Source: Streptomyces sp. Ncost-T10-10d (GTDB lineage Bacteria > Actinomycetota > Actinomycetes > Streptomycetales > Streptomycetaceae). From it: a DNA stretch of 35,508 bases. The position numbers and the translations under genes are program-made. Below the pieces are notes generated by a model that saw nothing but the letters and a program-made list of their open reading frames with translations, was not told the origin of the DNA and searched no databases. The stretch spans positions 1-35,508 of the forward strand of contig NZ_FMDF01000232.1 of the NCBI RefSeq assembly GCF_900091955.1, given 5' to 3'. The stretch's first letter is position 1; every line of letters starts with the position of its first letter. Positions 15,529 to 23,891 of this stretch are shown here, piece by piece.

Positions 15529-16167
15529 TCAGTCGTTCGGCACGGTCTCGTAGCGCGGCGTGTTCTCCGCCATCTGCCTCAGCGCGTCCTTGCGGTCCCG
15601 CTTCGAGAGCCGGTCGATGTACAGGTATCCGTACAGGTGGTCCGTCTCGTGCTGGAGGCAGCGGGCGAAGTAGCCGTTGCCGCGGATCTTGACCGGGTTG
15701 CCCTTGGCGTCCTGTCCGCGGACCACCGCGTAGTCCGGGCGGGCCAGCGAGGCGTACGCCGTCGGGACGGAGAGGCAGCCCTCGTTGGAGTCGTCCAGGA
15801 CCCGGTCCTCGGGCGCCAGCTCCTCCAGCACCGGGTTGCAGACGGCGCCCACGTGCCGCACACCGTCGTCGTCCGGGCAGTCGTAGACGAAGACCTTCAG
15901 ATCGACGCCGATCTGGTTGGCGGCGAGGCCCACGCCCTCCGCCGTCCGCTGGCTCGCGAACATGTCGTCGATCAGCCGGCCCAGCTCGTCGTCGAATTCG
16001 GTGACGTCCTTGCACTCCCTGTGCAGTACCGGGTTGCCCACGACCGTGATCGGGCGGGAGGTGCCGCGCTCACGATGTGCCGCCTCGCGCGCCTCACAGT
16101 CCTCGGTGTCCACGACGAAACCTTCGTCGTCGACGCTGATCTGCTCGTCCGTCTCCTGCTGCGCCAT
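15529..16167 (-). CDS. def: Peptide deformylase
   Basis: This 212-residue metalloenzyme removes the formyl group from nascent N-formyl-methionine. All three family motifs are present: GVGLAANQIG (motif 1), EGCLSVP with the metal-binding Cys (motif 2), and QHETDHLYG with HExxH (motif 3). An acidic N-terminal extension of about 38 residues precedes the usual fold, so it is longer than the roughly 170-residue E. coli enzyme. It is probably monocistronic. Streptomyces usually has several deformylase genes. Confidence 0.95.
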   Translation of the reverse strand: MAQQETDEQISVDDEGFVVDTEDCEAREAAHRERGTSRPITVVGNPVLHRECKDVTEFDDELGRLIDDMFASQRTAEGVGLAANQIGVDLKVFVYDCPDDDGVRHVGAVCNPVLEELAPEDRVLDDSNEGCLSVPTAYASLARPDYAVVRGQDAKGNPVKIRGNGYFARCLQHETDHLYGYLYIDRLSKRDRKDALRQMAENTPRYETVPND

Positions 16168-16244
16168 GTCCGCCGTACGCCTTCCTCAAAACCTGAAACC
16201 CGGACATCCGATGGACCGGGGTCCGGGCACCCGAGCACCGCGAT

Positions 16245-16271
16245 CGGTGCCCGTACAGCCTACGGGCACCG
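16245..16271 (-). terminator. TPR-gene terminator
   Basis: A perfect 11-bp stem CGGTGCCCGTA/TACGGGCACCG with a 5-nt loop CAGCC immediately follows the stop of the TPR gene. Confidence 0.7.
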
Positions 16272-16272
16272 G

Positions 16273-17265
16273 TCAGCAGACTTCTTCGAGATCCCGCCAC
16301 TCACGGCTGTCCGGGCTGTCCGCCACCCAGCCGTCCAGCAGTCCGCGCACCAGTCCGGCCGGTGCCGCTATGCCGCACTCGCGCTCGGGCACCCACAGCT
16401 CACCGGCGGTGCGGTGCCCCAGCGGGCCCGGATGCCCCGGCTCACTGTGGTCGTGCGGGTCCAGGTGCTCGCCGTCGCCCTCGTCGCTCTCCATCCTGCT
16501 CTCCGAGCAGGCCCGGCAGAGCAGCCGCACGGAGGACGACCAGTCCTCGGCGGCGAACCCTGCGTCGGACGCCAGCTGCTCCAGGGCGTCCCGGTCCGCC
16601 TCGGTGGCCGCTTCGAGCAGCACGACCCAGGTGGGTACGGGGGACGGCGCCCACAGCTCGATCTCGTCGAAGACGGGGTACGCGGGTCCGGCGGCGGTGA
16701 CCCGCTCTCCGTGCGGCACGCCGTCGTGCAGGACGACCTCGCCCCAGCGGCGGCCGGACGACGGCAGCGGGATGGAGAGCACTTCCATCCGGGCCGGATC
16801 GAGCCTGCGGCCCCAGACGACCTCTGCCTCCCCCTCCGGGGACAGCCGTACCGCGGCACTGCCCAGCTCCATGCCGACCGGCTCGCTGTTGGCCGCCGAG
16901 GTGTACTGGCCCGCGCCCGGCACCTTGAGGCCGTACGCCTGCCAGGCCCGGCGCGCCAGCGGCCAGTCCTGCAGTGCGGTGGCGGCGATCCCGACGTTCC
17001 ACCAGTCGGGAGCACCGGATTCCTTGTCGAGCAGCGCGACGGCCCTCAGGCCGGCTGCTCTCGCCTGTTCCCAGTCATGCCGGAATTTGTGCAGCAGCGC
17101 CAGGTTGAACCATGACTCGGAGAGCCAGGGTTCCAGGTCCGCCGCACGTGTCAGCAGCGCGCCCGCGTCCTCGTACCGGCCGTCGCCGATCAGCGTGAAC
17201 GCGCGGTCCGTGGCCTGCCGCCAAGAGGCGGAGGGCCGATGCCGTACCTTCCCGAAGATCCTCAC
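16273..17265 (-). CDS. TPR-containing protein with Cys/His-rich tail region
   Basis: This 330-residue cytoplasmic protein is conserved in streptomycetes as far as I recall, but its function is unknown. The N-terminal third holds tetratricopeptide-like helices (RAFTLIGDGRYEDAGALLTRAADLEPWL, then SWFNLALLHKF). The middle, about residues 130-240, is a beta-rich region. Residues of about 255-300 carry CRAC, then an Asp/His-rich stretch GEHLDPHDHSEPGH, then a Cys in ERECG, which is suggestive of a metal site. I chose GTG 17265 (MRIFGKVRH); an ATG at 17316 is possible but has no ribosome-binding site. It neighbours deformylase. Confidence 0.8.
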   Translation of the reverse strand: MRIFGKVRHRPSASWRQATDRAFTLIGDGRYEDAGALLTRAADLEPWLSESWFNLALLHKFRHDWEQARAAGLRAVALLDKESGAPDWWNVGIAATALQDWPLARRAWQAYGLKVPGAGQYTSAANSEPVGMELGSAAVRLSPEGEAEVVWGRRLDPARMEVLSIPLPSSGRRWGEVVLHDGVPHGERVTAAGPAYPVFDEIELWAPSPVPTWVVLLEAATEADRDALEQLASDAGFAAEDWSSSVRLLCRACSESRMESDEGDGEHLDPHDHSEPGHPGPLGHRTAGELWVPERECGIAAPAGLVRGLLDGWVADSPDSREWRDLEEVC

Positions 17266-17356
17266 GATTCCCGCCTGTCCCGACTGGACACCCTCGTTTT
17301 CCGCTCCTCTTCGCATCCAACCATGCCGGGCCGGACACCCGCTCATTACCCATGGG

Positions 17357-18616
17357 TTACCCAGGCAGGACGGGGGTCGGACCGCCCCGGGCCAGGACCC
17401 TGGCCAGTGATTCCACGACCTCGGGGTGATAGTCGTGACCGGTACCGAGCCTGAGTTGTTCCAGCGCACCCAGCGGCCCGATGAGACTTTCCCCGCAGAG
17501 GTCGTCGTATGCGTTGACGGCCCTGACGATCCTGGCGGACAACGGCTGCTCGCGATAGGGGTCGGCCTGCCGTTCCACCACGACGGCGACCTCGGTGTCC
17601 ACCCCGGTCTGCCGGACCACTGCCCCTCCGAGCAGCGCGATGCGGCGCTGCTCGGCGGCGGGCAGGGTGGCCGTCGCCCCCTCCGGGACCGGGTCGACGA
17701 GGGAGAGCTGGCCGATGTCGTGCATCAGGGCCGCGTACTCCAGCACGGTCAGCTCGCTCCCGGAGAGCCCCAGCTCACGTCCGACGGCCGCGCAGAGCAC
17801 CGCGACCCTGCGGGCATGCCCGGGTGGGGTGTATCCGGCGATCTCGGTGGACCGGGCGAGCGAAGTGATCGTCTGCCGGTAGGTGGTGCGCACGGCGACG
17901 AACCGGCGGAACGAGACCTGGGTCAGCAGCAGCGGTACGCACAGGACGGGCAGCGCCCACAGCCCGGCGGCGGCGACCCCGAGGGCCATCACGACCCCGG
18001 TCGCGCAGACCGCCGACCCGATGCCGATCAGGGCGCGCAGCTCGTCGGAGAGCAGCGGCCCGTACGGATGGTCGGTGCGCGAGCGCAGCAGCAGGGCGGC
18101 GAGCACGGCGTCGCACAGGGCCGTCAGGACGAGGAACAGAAGCATGAAGAGTACGTAGTACGGGCCTTCGCCGAACCAGTCCGCGGCACGACCGGAGTTG
18201 TACAGCGGCTGGAAGCACACGGAGGCGAAGGCGACGGTCAGAATGCGGCGGGCCACCCGGTCGGGCGCGGGTCCGCTGCCGCGTGCCACATGGGGTACAC
18301 AGGCGACGAGCAGTGCCGCGACGAGTACGGCCACCACCTGGAGGACGCCGTGGGTGGTGGGGGCACCGCCGCTGCGGCCGAGGAGGGCGTACGCGAGTGC
18401 TCCGGCGGCTCCGAGCGGCGCGGGCTCACGCTCGCCGGGAAGCGCACCCCAGCGGGCCAGTTCACCGACGGTGATGAGCACCCCGAAGGCGAGGGCGTGT
18501 CCGGGTTCGTGGACACCGTCCCAGAGGGTGTGGCCGAGCCCGGCGACGGCGAGCATCGCGGCTGCGCCGTGGACGGCGAGGACGACGAGGGGAAGCCGCG
18601 TCCCGACCCGGGTCAT
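17357..18616 (-). CDS. Membrane protein with degenerate HD-GYP-like domain
   Basis: This 419-residue protein has an N-terminal membrane part of about six to seven hydrophobic segments (residues 8-235). An HD-type domain at about 250-400 follows. The HD doublet remains (His299-Asp300 in LMHDIG), with an upstream His in PPGHARR. The HHE-x-DGxGYP block of true HD-GYP proteins is replaced by VERQADPYR (347-355), and the later DAFDAM is altered to NAYDDL. Loss of metal-ligand and GYP residues makes cyclic-di-GMP hydrolysis doubtful; a sensory or binding role is an inference. The ATG overlaps the stop of the canonical HD-GYP gene by 4 nt, so the two are co-translated. Confidence 0.82.
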   Translation of the reverse strand: MTRVGTRLPLVVLAVHGAAAMLAVAGLGHTLWDGVHEPGHALAFGVLITVGELARWGALPGEREPAPLGAAGALAYALLGRSGGAPTTHGVLQVVAVLVAALLVACVPHVARGSGPAPDRVARRILTVAFASVCFQPLYNSGRAADWFGEGPYYVLFMLLFLVLTALCDAVLAALLLRSRTDHPYGPLLSDELRALIGIGSAVCATGVVMALGVAAAGLWALPVLCVPLLLTQVSFRRFVAVRTTYRQTITSLARSTEIAGYTPPGHARRVAVLCAAVGRELGLSGSELTVLEYAALMHDIGQLSLVDPVPEGATATLPAAEQRRIALLGGAVVRQTGVDTEVAVVVERQADPYREQPLSARIVRAVNAYDDLCGESLIGPLGALEQLRLGTGHDYHPEVVESLARVLARGGPTPVLPG

Positions 18617-20055
18617 CGGCGACGGTCCGCGGACGGCTGCAGACCGGGGGCGCCGGGATCGTCCGGCGGTTGCGGACGAACCAGCCCCCGGACGGCTCCG
18701 GCGCCCCCGTCCGCCGCCCCCTCCCTCCGCGGCCGCCACATCGCCTCGTCCGCCGTCACCGCCACCGTCGCTGCCGACCACCCGTGCCGGTCCACCGCCC
18801 GCACCAGCGCCCGCACCATCTGCGGATCGAACTGCGTACCCGCACACCTCTTCAGCTCTTCCAGCGCCGCGGGCACCGGTCTCCCCCGCCGGTACGACCG
18901 GGTCGACGTCATCGCGTCGAAGGCGTCCGCCACCGCGACGACCCGTGCGAACTCGGGGATCTCCCGGCCGCTGAGCCCGTACGGGTAGCCGCTGCCGTCG
19001 AGTCGTTCGTGGTGGTGCAGGATCGCGGCCCGCGCCTCACCGAGGAAGCCGATGCCGCGGACGATCTCGTGCCCGTACTCCGGATGCAGTTCGATGACCC
19101 GCCGCTCCTGAGGCGTGAGCGGTCCGTCCTTGCGGAGCACCCGGGTGGGGACGCCGAGTTTGCCCACGTCGTGCAGAATGCCGGCGAACCGGAGGACCTC
19201 CATCCGGTCCTGGTCCATGCCCAGTTCACGGGCGATGAGGACGGAGACCTGCCCGACCCGTTCGCTGTGACCGCGGGTGTACGTGTCCTTGATGTCGACG
19301 GCCTGCACCAGCGCCCTGATGGTGGCGCGGTGGGCGGTGTGCTCACGGTGGTACTGGGCGAAGACCCAGCAGGAGATGTACATCGGCAGCAGGACGATGA
19401 GCGCGGACAGCGGCCCGTACGGACCGCGCCACAGGACGGCCATCATCAGCCCGGCGAGGCCGTGCACCAGATGCGGTCCCAGCGAGCGGGACAGCAGTCC
19501 GCTCCAGGCACGCCGGAAGGGCAGCCGTTCGGCCGCGACCAGGATGGAGCCGTCCAGAGCGGTCAGGACGAGGCTGAAGGCCAGGGCGGCGGCGCAGGCG
19601 GGCAGCAGGGCGTACGGGAGGTCGGGGAGCCGGTCGGTACCGGTACCGGTGCCGCCGAGCGTGGCGGCACCTCCGAGCAGACCGTGTACGGACGAGGCCG
19701 CCCAGACGGTGACGGCGAGCTGTGCGGTCCGCCAGACACGCCGTGCGGTGGCGGGCGGAGCCTCCACCCGGCCGACGAGTGATCCGGGGATCGCGACCAG
19801 GGCGGCCGCGGCCGGCGGCAGCAGAAAGGCGGCGGCGAGCAGCAGCGGAAAGAACGATCCGGCGCCGATCGGCACGGAGCTGCCGAAGAAGGGGCAGCGC
19901 CCGGCGAGTTCACAGACCAGATAAAGCCCGGTGAGCAGTCCGACGGTGGCCCACGGGCCCCCGGCGCCCGTTCCCAGCGCGGGGAGCACACATGACAGGG
20001 CGCCGACCGCGGCCGTCAGAATGTACGCGCGCGCCGCCCCGCGTGTGCCTCCCAC
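18613..20055 (-). CDS. Membrane HD-GYP phosphodiesterase
   Basis: This 480-residue protein has about 230 residues of multi-pass membrane domain. A canonical HD-GYP domain at about 255-430 follows: GHSERV (His263), ILHDVGK (295-296), HHHERLDGSGYPYGL (347-361) and VADAFDAMTS. HD-GYP domains hydrolyse cyclic-di-GMP, which in Streptomyces controls the onset of development through BldD. The GTG start follows GGGCGGGGCGG. It is coupled to a degenerate paralogue downstream. There is no GGDEF domain, and the membrane part may sense an unknown signal. Confidence 0.87.
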   Translation of the reverse strand: MGGTRGAARAYILTAAVGALSCVLPALGTGAGGPWATVGLLTGLYLVCELAGRCPFFGSSVPIGAGSFFPLLLAAAFLLPPAAAALVAIPGSLVGRVEAPPATARRVWRTAQLAVTVWAASSVHGLLGGAATLGGTGTGTDRLPDLPYALLPACAAALAFSLVLTALDGSILVAAERLPFRRAWSGLLSRSLGPHLVHGLAGLMMAVLWRGPYGPLSALIVLLPMYISCWVFAQYHREHTAHRATIRALVQAVDIKDTYTRGHSERVGQVSVLIARELGMDQDRMEVLRFAGILHDVGKLGVPTRVLRKDGPLTPQERRVIELHPEYGHEIVRGIGFLGEARAAILHHHERLDGSGYPYGLSGREIPEFARVVAVADAFDAMTSTRSYRRGRPVPAALEELKRCAGTQFDPQMVRALVRAVDRHGWSAATVAVTADEAMWRPRREGAADGGAGAVRGLVRPQPPDDPGAPGLQPSADRRR

Positions 20056-20210
20056 CCGCCCCGCCCGCCCCTCAACGTGCTCAATGAAGGCGCCAGGCTA
20101 GCGAGTTGTGTGTCCCGTCGAGCGTCGATGAGCCCGATTAGCACATTCGGGTGATGTGCGCGGGACGCGGGCGATACGGGGGTGCGGCTACGAGTGACGG
20201 CCGCCGGGCG

Positions 20211-20531
20211 TCACTCCTTGGCGGCGGTCGGCTGACCGGTCTCCGACGCCGTCACGTCCTGCTCGGGCACCGCCTGCCCCGAGCGGATCAGGTCGATCCG
20301 GCCCATCACCTTGGAGCGCAGATCGGTCGGCACGTCGTCCTGGCCGCAGCAGCGCTTCACCAGCTTCTTCACGGCCTGTTCCAGGCCGTACTTCTCCAGG
20401 CACGGGGAGCACTCCTCGAAGTGCACCTCGAACTTGGAGCAGTCGCTGTCGGGCATCTCGTGGTCGAGAAACTCGTAGAGATGATCGAGGACCTCTGAGC
20501 AGTCCGTCTCGTGCGGCTCTCCGCAGCTCAT
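20211..20531 (-). CDS. rsrA: Zinc anti-sigma factor RsrA
   Basis: RsrA (106 residues) is the redox-sensitive anti-sigma factor that holds SigR inactive under reducing conditions and releases it on disulfide stress. The ZAS motif His37-x3-Cys41-x2-Cys44 is intact. Cys3, Cys11, Cys31, Cys61 and Cys62 sit at the same numbers I recall for S. coelicolor RsrA, including the Cys11-Cys44 trigger pair. The ATG overlaps the sigR stop by 4 nt, which couples sigma and anti-sigma synthesis. Confidence 0.96.
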   Translation of the reverse strand: MSCGEPHETDCSEVLDHLYEFLDHEMPDSDCSKFEVHFEECSPCLEKYGLEQAVKKLVKRCCGQDDVPTDLRSKVMGRIDLIRSGQAVPEQDVTASETGQPTAAKE

Positions 20532-21370
20532 GAGCCCGAGCCTTTCCGATCGTCCGACTCTCCGGCACCGGCCGGGACGAGCCCGCGCTCACGGGCGTAG
20601 TCCTCCAGCATGCCGCGCAGTTGGCGGCGGCCCCGGTGCAGTCGGGACATCACCGTACCGATGGGAGTCCCCATGATGTCCGCGATCTCCTTGTAGGCAA
20701 AGCCCTCTACATCGGCGAGATATACGGCGATGCGGAACTCTTCGGGGATCGCCTGCAGAGCAGACTTCACATCCGAGTCGGGCAGGTGGTCGAGAGCCTG
20801 CGACTCCGCGGAGCGCAGACCGGTCGACATGTGCGACTCGGCGCGCGCCAGCTGCCAGTCCTCGATCTCCTCGGCGGCGCTGCGCTGGGGTTCGCGCTGC
20901 TTCTTGCGGTACGAGTTGATGAACGTATTGGTGAGGATGCGGTACATCCACGCCTTGAGGTTGGTGCCCTCACGGAACTGGTGGAAGGACCCGTAGGCCT
21001 TGGCATACGTCTCCTGGACCAGGTCCTCGGCGTCTGCGGGGTTGCGCGTCATGCGCAGCGCGGCCGAGTACATCTGGTCGAGGAAACCGAGAGCGTCCCG
21101 CTCGAAGCGCGCGTTGCGCTCGGCAGTCGTCTCCTGTGCGCGGCCGTCGTCGGTCCCTGTGTCGGTCCCAGTGACCGGACCCACCTCCTCCAACGCTGTG
21201 GCGGAGCCGAAACCGGACCCGCTCGAATCGGAGAATAGTCGACCTTGCTTCGAGACGGGCTGTCGATCCGATCCGCTCAGTGCCCGCTCGGGAGTGGTCT
21301 TGGCCGCATGCAGGACCGTCCACTCCAGGTCAGCGGCGTTCGAGCGGCGCGGGCAGATGGTCGAACCCAT
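20528..21370 (-). CDS. sigR: ECF sigma factor SigR (thiol-oxidative stress)
   Basis: SigR directs the disulfide-stress regulon (thioredoxin, mycothiol and proteostasis genes). The sigma region 2 segment DAEDLVQETYAKAY and the region 4 helix-turn-helix AYKEIADIMGTPIGTVMSRLHRGR are clear. Two products are likely. From ATG 21370, with a strong GGAGAGGGAG, the long isoform (SigR-prime type) has 280 residues. An internal GTG at 21184 (MGPVTGTD) would give the 218-residue stable form, though its ribosome-binding site abuts the start. A perfect SigR promoter upstream supports the long, stress-induced isoform. It overlaps rsrA. Confidence 0.95.
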   Translation of the reverse strand: MGSTICPRRSNAADLEWTVLHAAKTTPERALSGSDRQPVSKQGRLFSDSSGSGFGSATALEEVGPVTGTDTGTDDGRAQETTAERNARFERDALGFLDQMYSAALRMTRNPADAEDLVQETYAKAYGSFHQFREGTNLKAWMYRILTNTFINSYRKKQREPQRSAAEEIEDWQLARAESHMSTGLRSAESQALDHLPDSDVKSALQAIPEEFRIAVYLADVEGFAYKEIADIMGTPIGTVMSRLHRGRRQLRGMLEDYARERGLVPAGAGESDDRKGSGS

Positions 21371-21420
21371 GCGACGGACTCCCTCTCCACGTACGACGTT
21401 GATGTACCGATGTCAGCCAC

Positions 21421-21447
21421 AACAGTGGCCCCTCGCTCAACATTCCC
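21421..21447 (-). promoter_or_regulatory. SigR-dependent promoter (sigR p2 type)
   Basis: On the minus strand GGGAAT (21447-21442), exactly 18 nt, then GTT (21423-21421) match the SigR consensus GGGAAT-N18-GTT. Transcription would start about 45 nt before ATG 21370. This is the positive autoregulatory loop known for sigR. Confidence 0.88.
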
Positions 21448-21504
21448 GGGGTGCGCCCGGGCTTCCCCAGCGGCTGTGAGCGACTCCACTCGCAGGGGCA
21501 TACG

Positions 21505-22164
21505 TCAGACGAGGGTGGACAGCCACGCAGCCACGGCGGTGGTGAGGATCTCCATCGCCTGACCCTCGGTCAGGCCGGACCTCTTCGGTACGGCGAACCC
21601 GTGGTCGCCGTACGGCACCTCGGTGATCTCGTACTCACCCGGAGGGAATTCGGCCGGCCGCCCGAACGGGTCGTTGCCGCCCTGGACGACGAGCGTGGGT
21701 ACTCCGGATCCGAGGAGCTCGTCCTTGCGGGACTTCTCCGGCTTCCCCGGAGGATGCAGCGGAAAGCTGAGCGCGAGGACGGCGTGGGCACCGAGCTCCG
21801 CCGCCGTACGGCAGGCCACCCGTGCCCCGGCGCTGCGCCCTCCCGCGACGACGGGCAGCCCCGCTGCGGTGAGCGCGGGCCACAGACCCCGCCATCCGGT
21901 GTCCAGGGTCTTCGGGGCGGGCGCGAGCTTCTTGCCGGCGACCCGCCACGGCTGCTCCACCAGGGCGACGGTCACCCCGTGGGCGGGCAGTGCGGCGGCC
22001 AGGGCCCGCAGGTCGCGGGTCTCGATGCCGCCACCCGCGCCATGACTGACCGCGAGCACCAGGCGGGCGTTCTTCGCGTTCTCGGCGGGCAGCCAGGTGA
22101 TCCTGGCCGGCCCGGCTTCCGTGTCGACCGTCTCGGCCCTGCGGCCTGTCTCTGCAGTACTCAC
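21505..22164 (-). CDS. Alpha/beta hydrolase (dienelactone hydrolase-like)
   Basis: This soluble hydrolase of about 219 residues has a visible triad: Ser in GGRSAGARVA, Asp in QGGNDPFG and His in YGDHGFAVP. LAVSHGAGGG forms the oxyanion region. It resembles the KANL3/Tex30 group of small alpha/beta hydrolases, whose bacterial substrates are unknown. I prefer GTG 22164 because GGATGGGG lies just upstream; ATG 22173 is an alternative. It follows the SRAP gene by about 30 bp and may share its transcript. Confidence 0.82.
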   Translation of the reverse strand: MSTAETGRRAETVDTEAGPARITWLPAENAKNARLVLAVSHGAGGGIETRDLRALAAALPAHGVTVALVEQPWRVAGKKLAPAPKTLDTGWRGLWPALTAAGLPVVAGGRSAGARVACRTAAELGAHAVLALSFPLHPPGKPEKSRKDELLGSGVPTLVVQGGNDPFGRPAEFPPGEYEITEVPYGDHGFAVPKRSGLTEGQAMEILTTAVAAWLSTLV

Positions 22165-22193
22165 GCACCCCATCCTGCCCGGTCGGAAAAGGC

Positions 22194-23009
22194 TCAGAAG
22201 AGCGTGCTCGCTTCCGGCGCGGCCAGCTCCTCCAGCAGCTCGGGACCGTTGTTGCGGACGTTGCTGACGGCCGTGGCCACCGGATAGGCCCGCATCAGGC
22301 CGCCCGGCGGCGGTGTGAGCAGCCCCTTCAGCTCCTCGACGTCGGTGCGCGACGGGTCGAGCCAGGCGTCCCACCGGTCGGGGGTCAGCATCAGCGGCAT
22401 CCGGGGGTGGATGTCGGCGAGCGCGGCCGGGCCCTCGGCCGGGGCGACGGCGAGCGGGGTGGTCTCCGCCTCGGTCGTGATCACCGAGCAGGTCACCCAC
22501 CAGGCCATCGGATGATCGTCCGGCAGGGTCCGGTCGCGCCAGAACTCGTACAGTCCGGCCATCGCGAAGACCGATCCGTCGGCGGGTGTCACGAAGTAGG
22601 GCTGCTTGCGCGGCCGCTTCTTCCTCCCCTTCTCCTCCAGCTGCCGCTCATCCGCACCGGTGACCCACTCGTAGTAGCCGTCGGCAGGCAGAATGCAGCG
22701 CCGCGAGACGAAGGGGCGGCGGAAGGACGGCTTCTCGTGGACGGTCTCCGCACGGGCGTTGATCAGGCGCGCGGCACCCTCGGGGGACTTCGCCCAGGAC
22801 GGTACGAGCCCCCATTTCAGGGCGCGCAACTGGCGAACCGGACGCTGGTCGTCTGCGTCTTTCACAGGACGTTCCAGTACGGCGTAGACCTCCTTGGTCG
22901 GCGCCACGTTCCAATCGGGCGCCAAGGTCTCCGCCGGTTCCCACTTCTCGACCTGGAAGAGTCCGGTCAGATCCTCGGGCCGCCGACTCGCTGCATACCG
23001 TCCGCACAT
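22194..23009 (-). CDS. SRAP-domain DNA abasic-site protein (YedK/HMCES family)
   Basis: This 271-residue protein should crosslink to abasic sites in single-stranded DNA through the N-terminal Cys2, exposed after removal of Met1 (MCGRYA). The other active-site residues are present: Asn in LINARAET, Glu in DGYYEW and His in DIHPRMP. The start is fixed by the need for Cys2. A Lys/Arg-rich insertion, EEKGRKKRPRKQ, may contact DNA. The gene is divergent from the M50-like gene with about 65 bp between starts. Confidence 0.93.
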   Translation of the reverse strand: MCGRYAASRRPEDLTGLFQVEKWEPAETLAPDWNVAPTKEVYAVLERPVKDADDQRPVRQLRALKWGLVPSWAKSPEGAARLINARAETVHEKPSFRRPFVSRRCILPADGYYEWVTGADERQLEEKGRKKRPRKQPYFVTPADGSVFAMAGLYEFWRDRTLPDDHPMAWWVTCSVITTEAETTPLAVAPAEGPAALADIHPRMPLMLTPDRWDAWLDPSRTDVEELKGLLTPPPGGLMRAYPVATAVSNVRNNGPELLEELAAPEASTLF

Positions 23010-23074
23010 AAGTGCCAGACTGCCACGACCGTCACGACGACAAGACGCCGATACCGCAAGGAGCCGCCCACGCC

Positions 23075-23788
23075 ATGGACAGCACCGATCTGGGCAATCT
23101 GTGGGACCGCGTCTTCGGCACCCAGCCCGCGCCCGAGCAGTGGCTGGTGGTGGTGACCGGAACGCTCGCACTGATCGCCGTCGTACCGAACCCGATATGG
23201 CGGCTGAGCCGCAACGCGATCACCATCGCGCACGAGGGCGGGCACGGGCTGATCGCCCTGCTCACCGGACGACAGCTGTCCGGCATCCGGCTGCACTCGG
23301 ACACCAGTGGGCTGACGGTCAGCCGCGGCAAGCCGACCGGCATCGGGATGATCCTGACCGCCGCTGCGGGCTACACCGCCCCGCCGCTGCTGGGGCTGGG
23401 CGGGGCGTGGCTGCTGGTCGACGGCAGGATCACACTGTTGCTGTGGGTGGCCACCGCACTGCTCGCGGTGATGCTGGTGATGATCCGCAATGTGTACGGG
23501 GCACTGACGGTGATCCTCACCGGGTCGGCCTTCCTGCTGGTGTCCTGGCTCGCCTCGCCCGCCGTGCAGTCACTGTTCGCATACACCGTGGTCTGGTTCC
23601 TGCTGCTCGGCGGCGTACGCCCGGCCTTCGAGCTCCAGTCGAAGCGCCGGCACGGCGGTGCGCCGGACTCGGACGCGGACCAGCTGTCGCGGCTGACGGA
23701 TGTACCGGCCGCGCTCTGGCTGTTCCTCTTCCACGCGGTGTCGCTCTGCTCACTGATCGGCGGCGGGCGCTGGCTGCTCGGTATGTGA
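23075..23788 (+). CDS. M50B-like membrane metallopeptidase
   Basis: This 237-residue integral membrane protein has the zinc motif HEGGH in ITIAHEGGHGLIALLTGRQL near residue 53 and about six hydrophobic segments. This matches the peptidase M50B-like family, relatives of site-2 proteases whose targets are mostly unknown. The usual second site (NxxPxxxxD) is not obvious, so catalysis is uncertain. The ATG has AAGGAG with good spacing; the frame is open further upstream without a better start. Confidence 0.82.
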   Translation: MDSTDLGNLWDRVFGTQPAPEQWLVVVTGTLALIAVVPNPIWRLSRNAITIAHEGGHGLIALLTGRQLSGIRLHSDTSGLTVSRGKPTGIGMILTAAAGYTAPPLLGLGGAWLLVDGRITLLLWVATALLAVMLVMIRNVYGALTVILTGSAFLLVSWLASPAVQSLFAYTVVWFLLLGGVRPAFELQSKRRHGGAPDSDADQLSRLTDVPAALWLFLFHAVSLCSLIGGGRWLLGM

Positions 23789-23891
23789 GGGCCGGTGCCG
23801 CCCGGCGACGCCTACCACGCTTGCGTTACATACCGGTTTCGTCTTGTTTGATCGAGATTCGGGTTCGCGGTGAGCCACTAAAGTGAGATCC

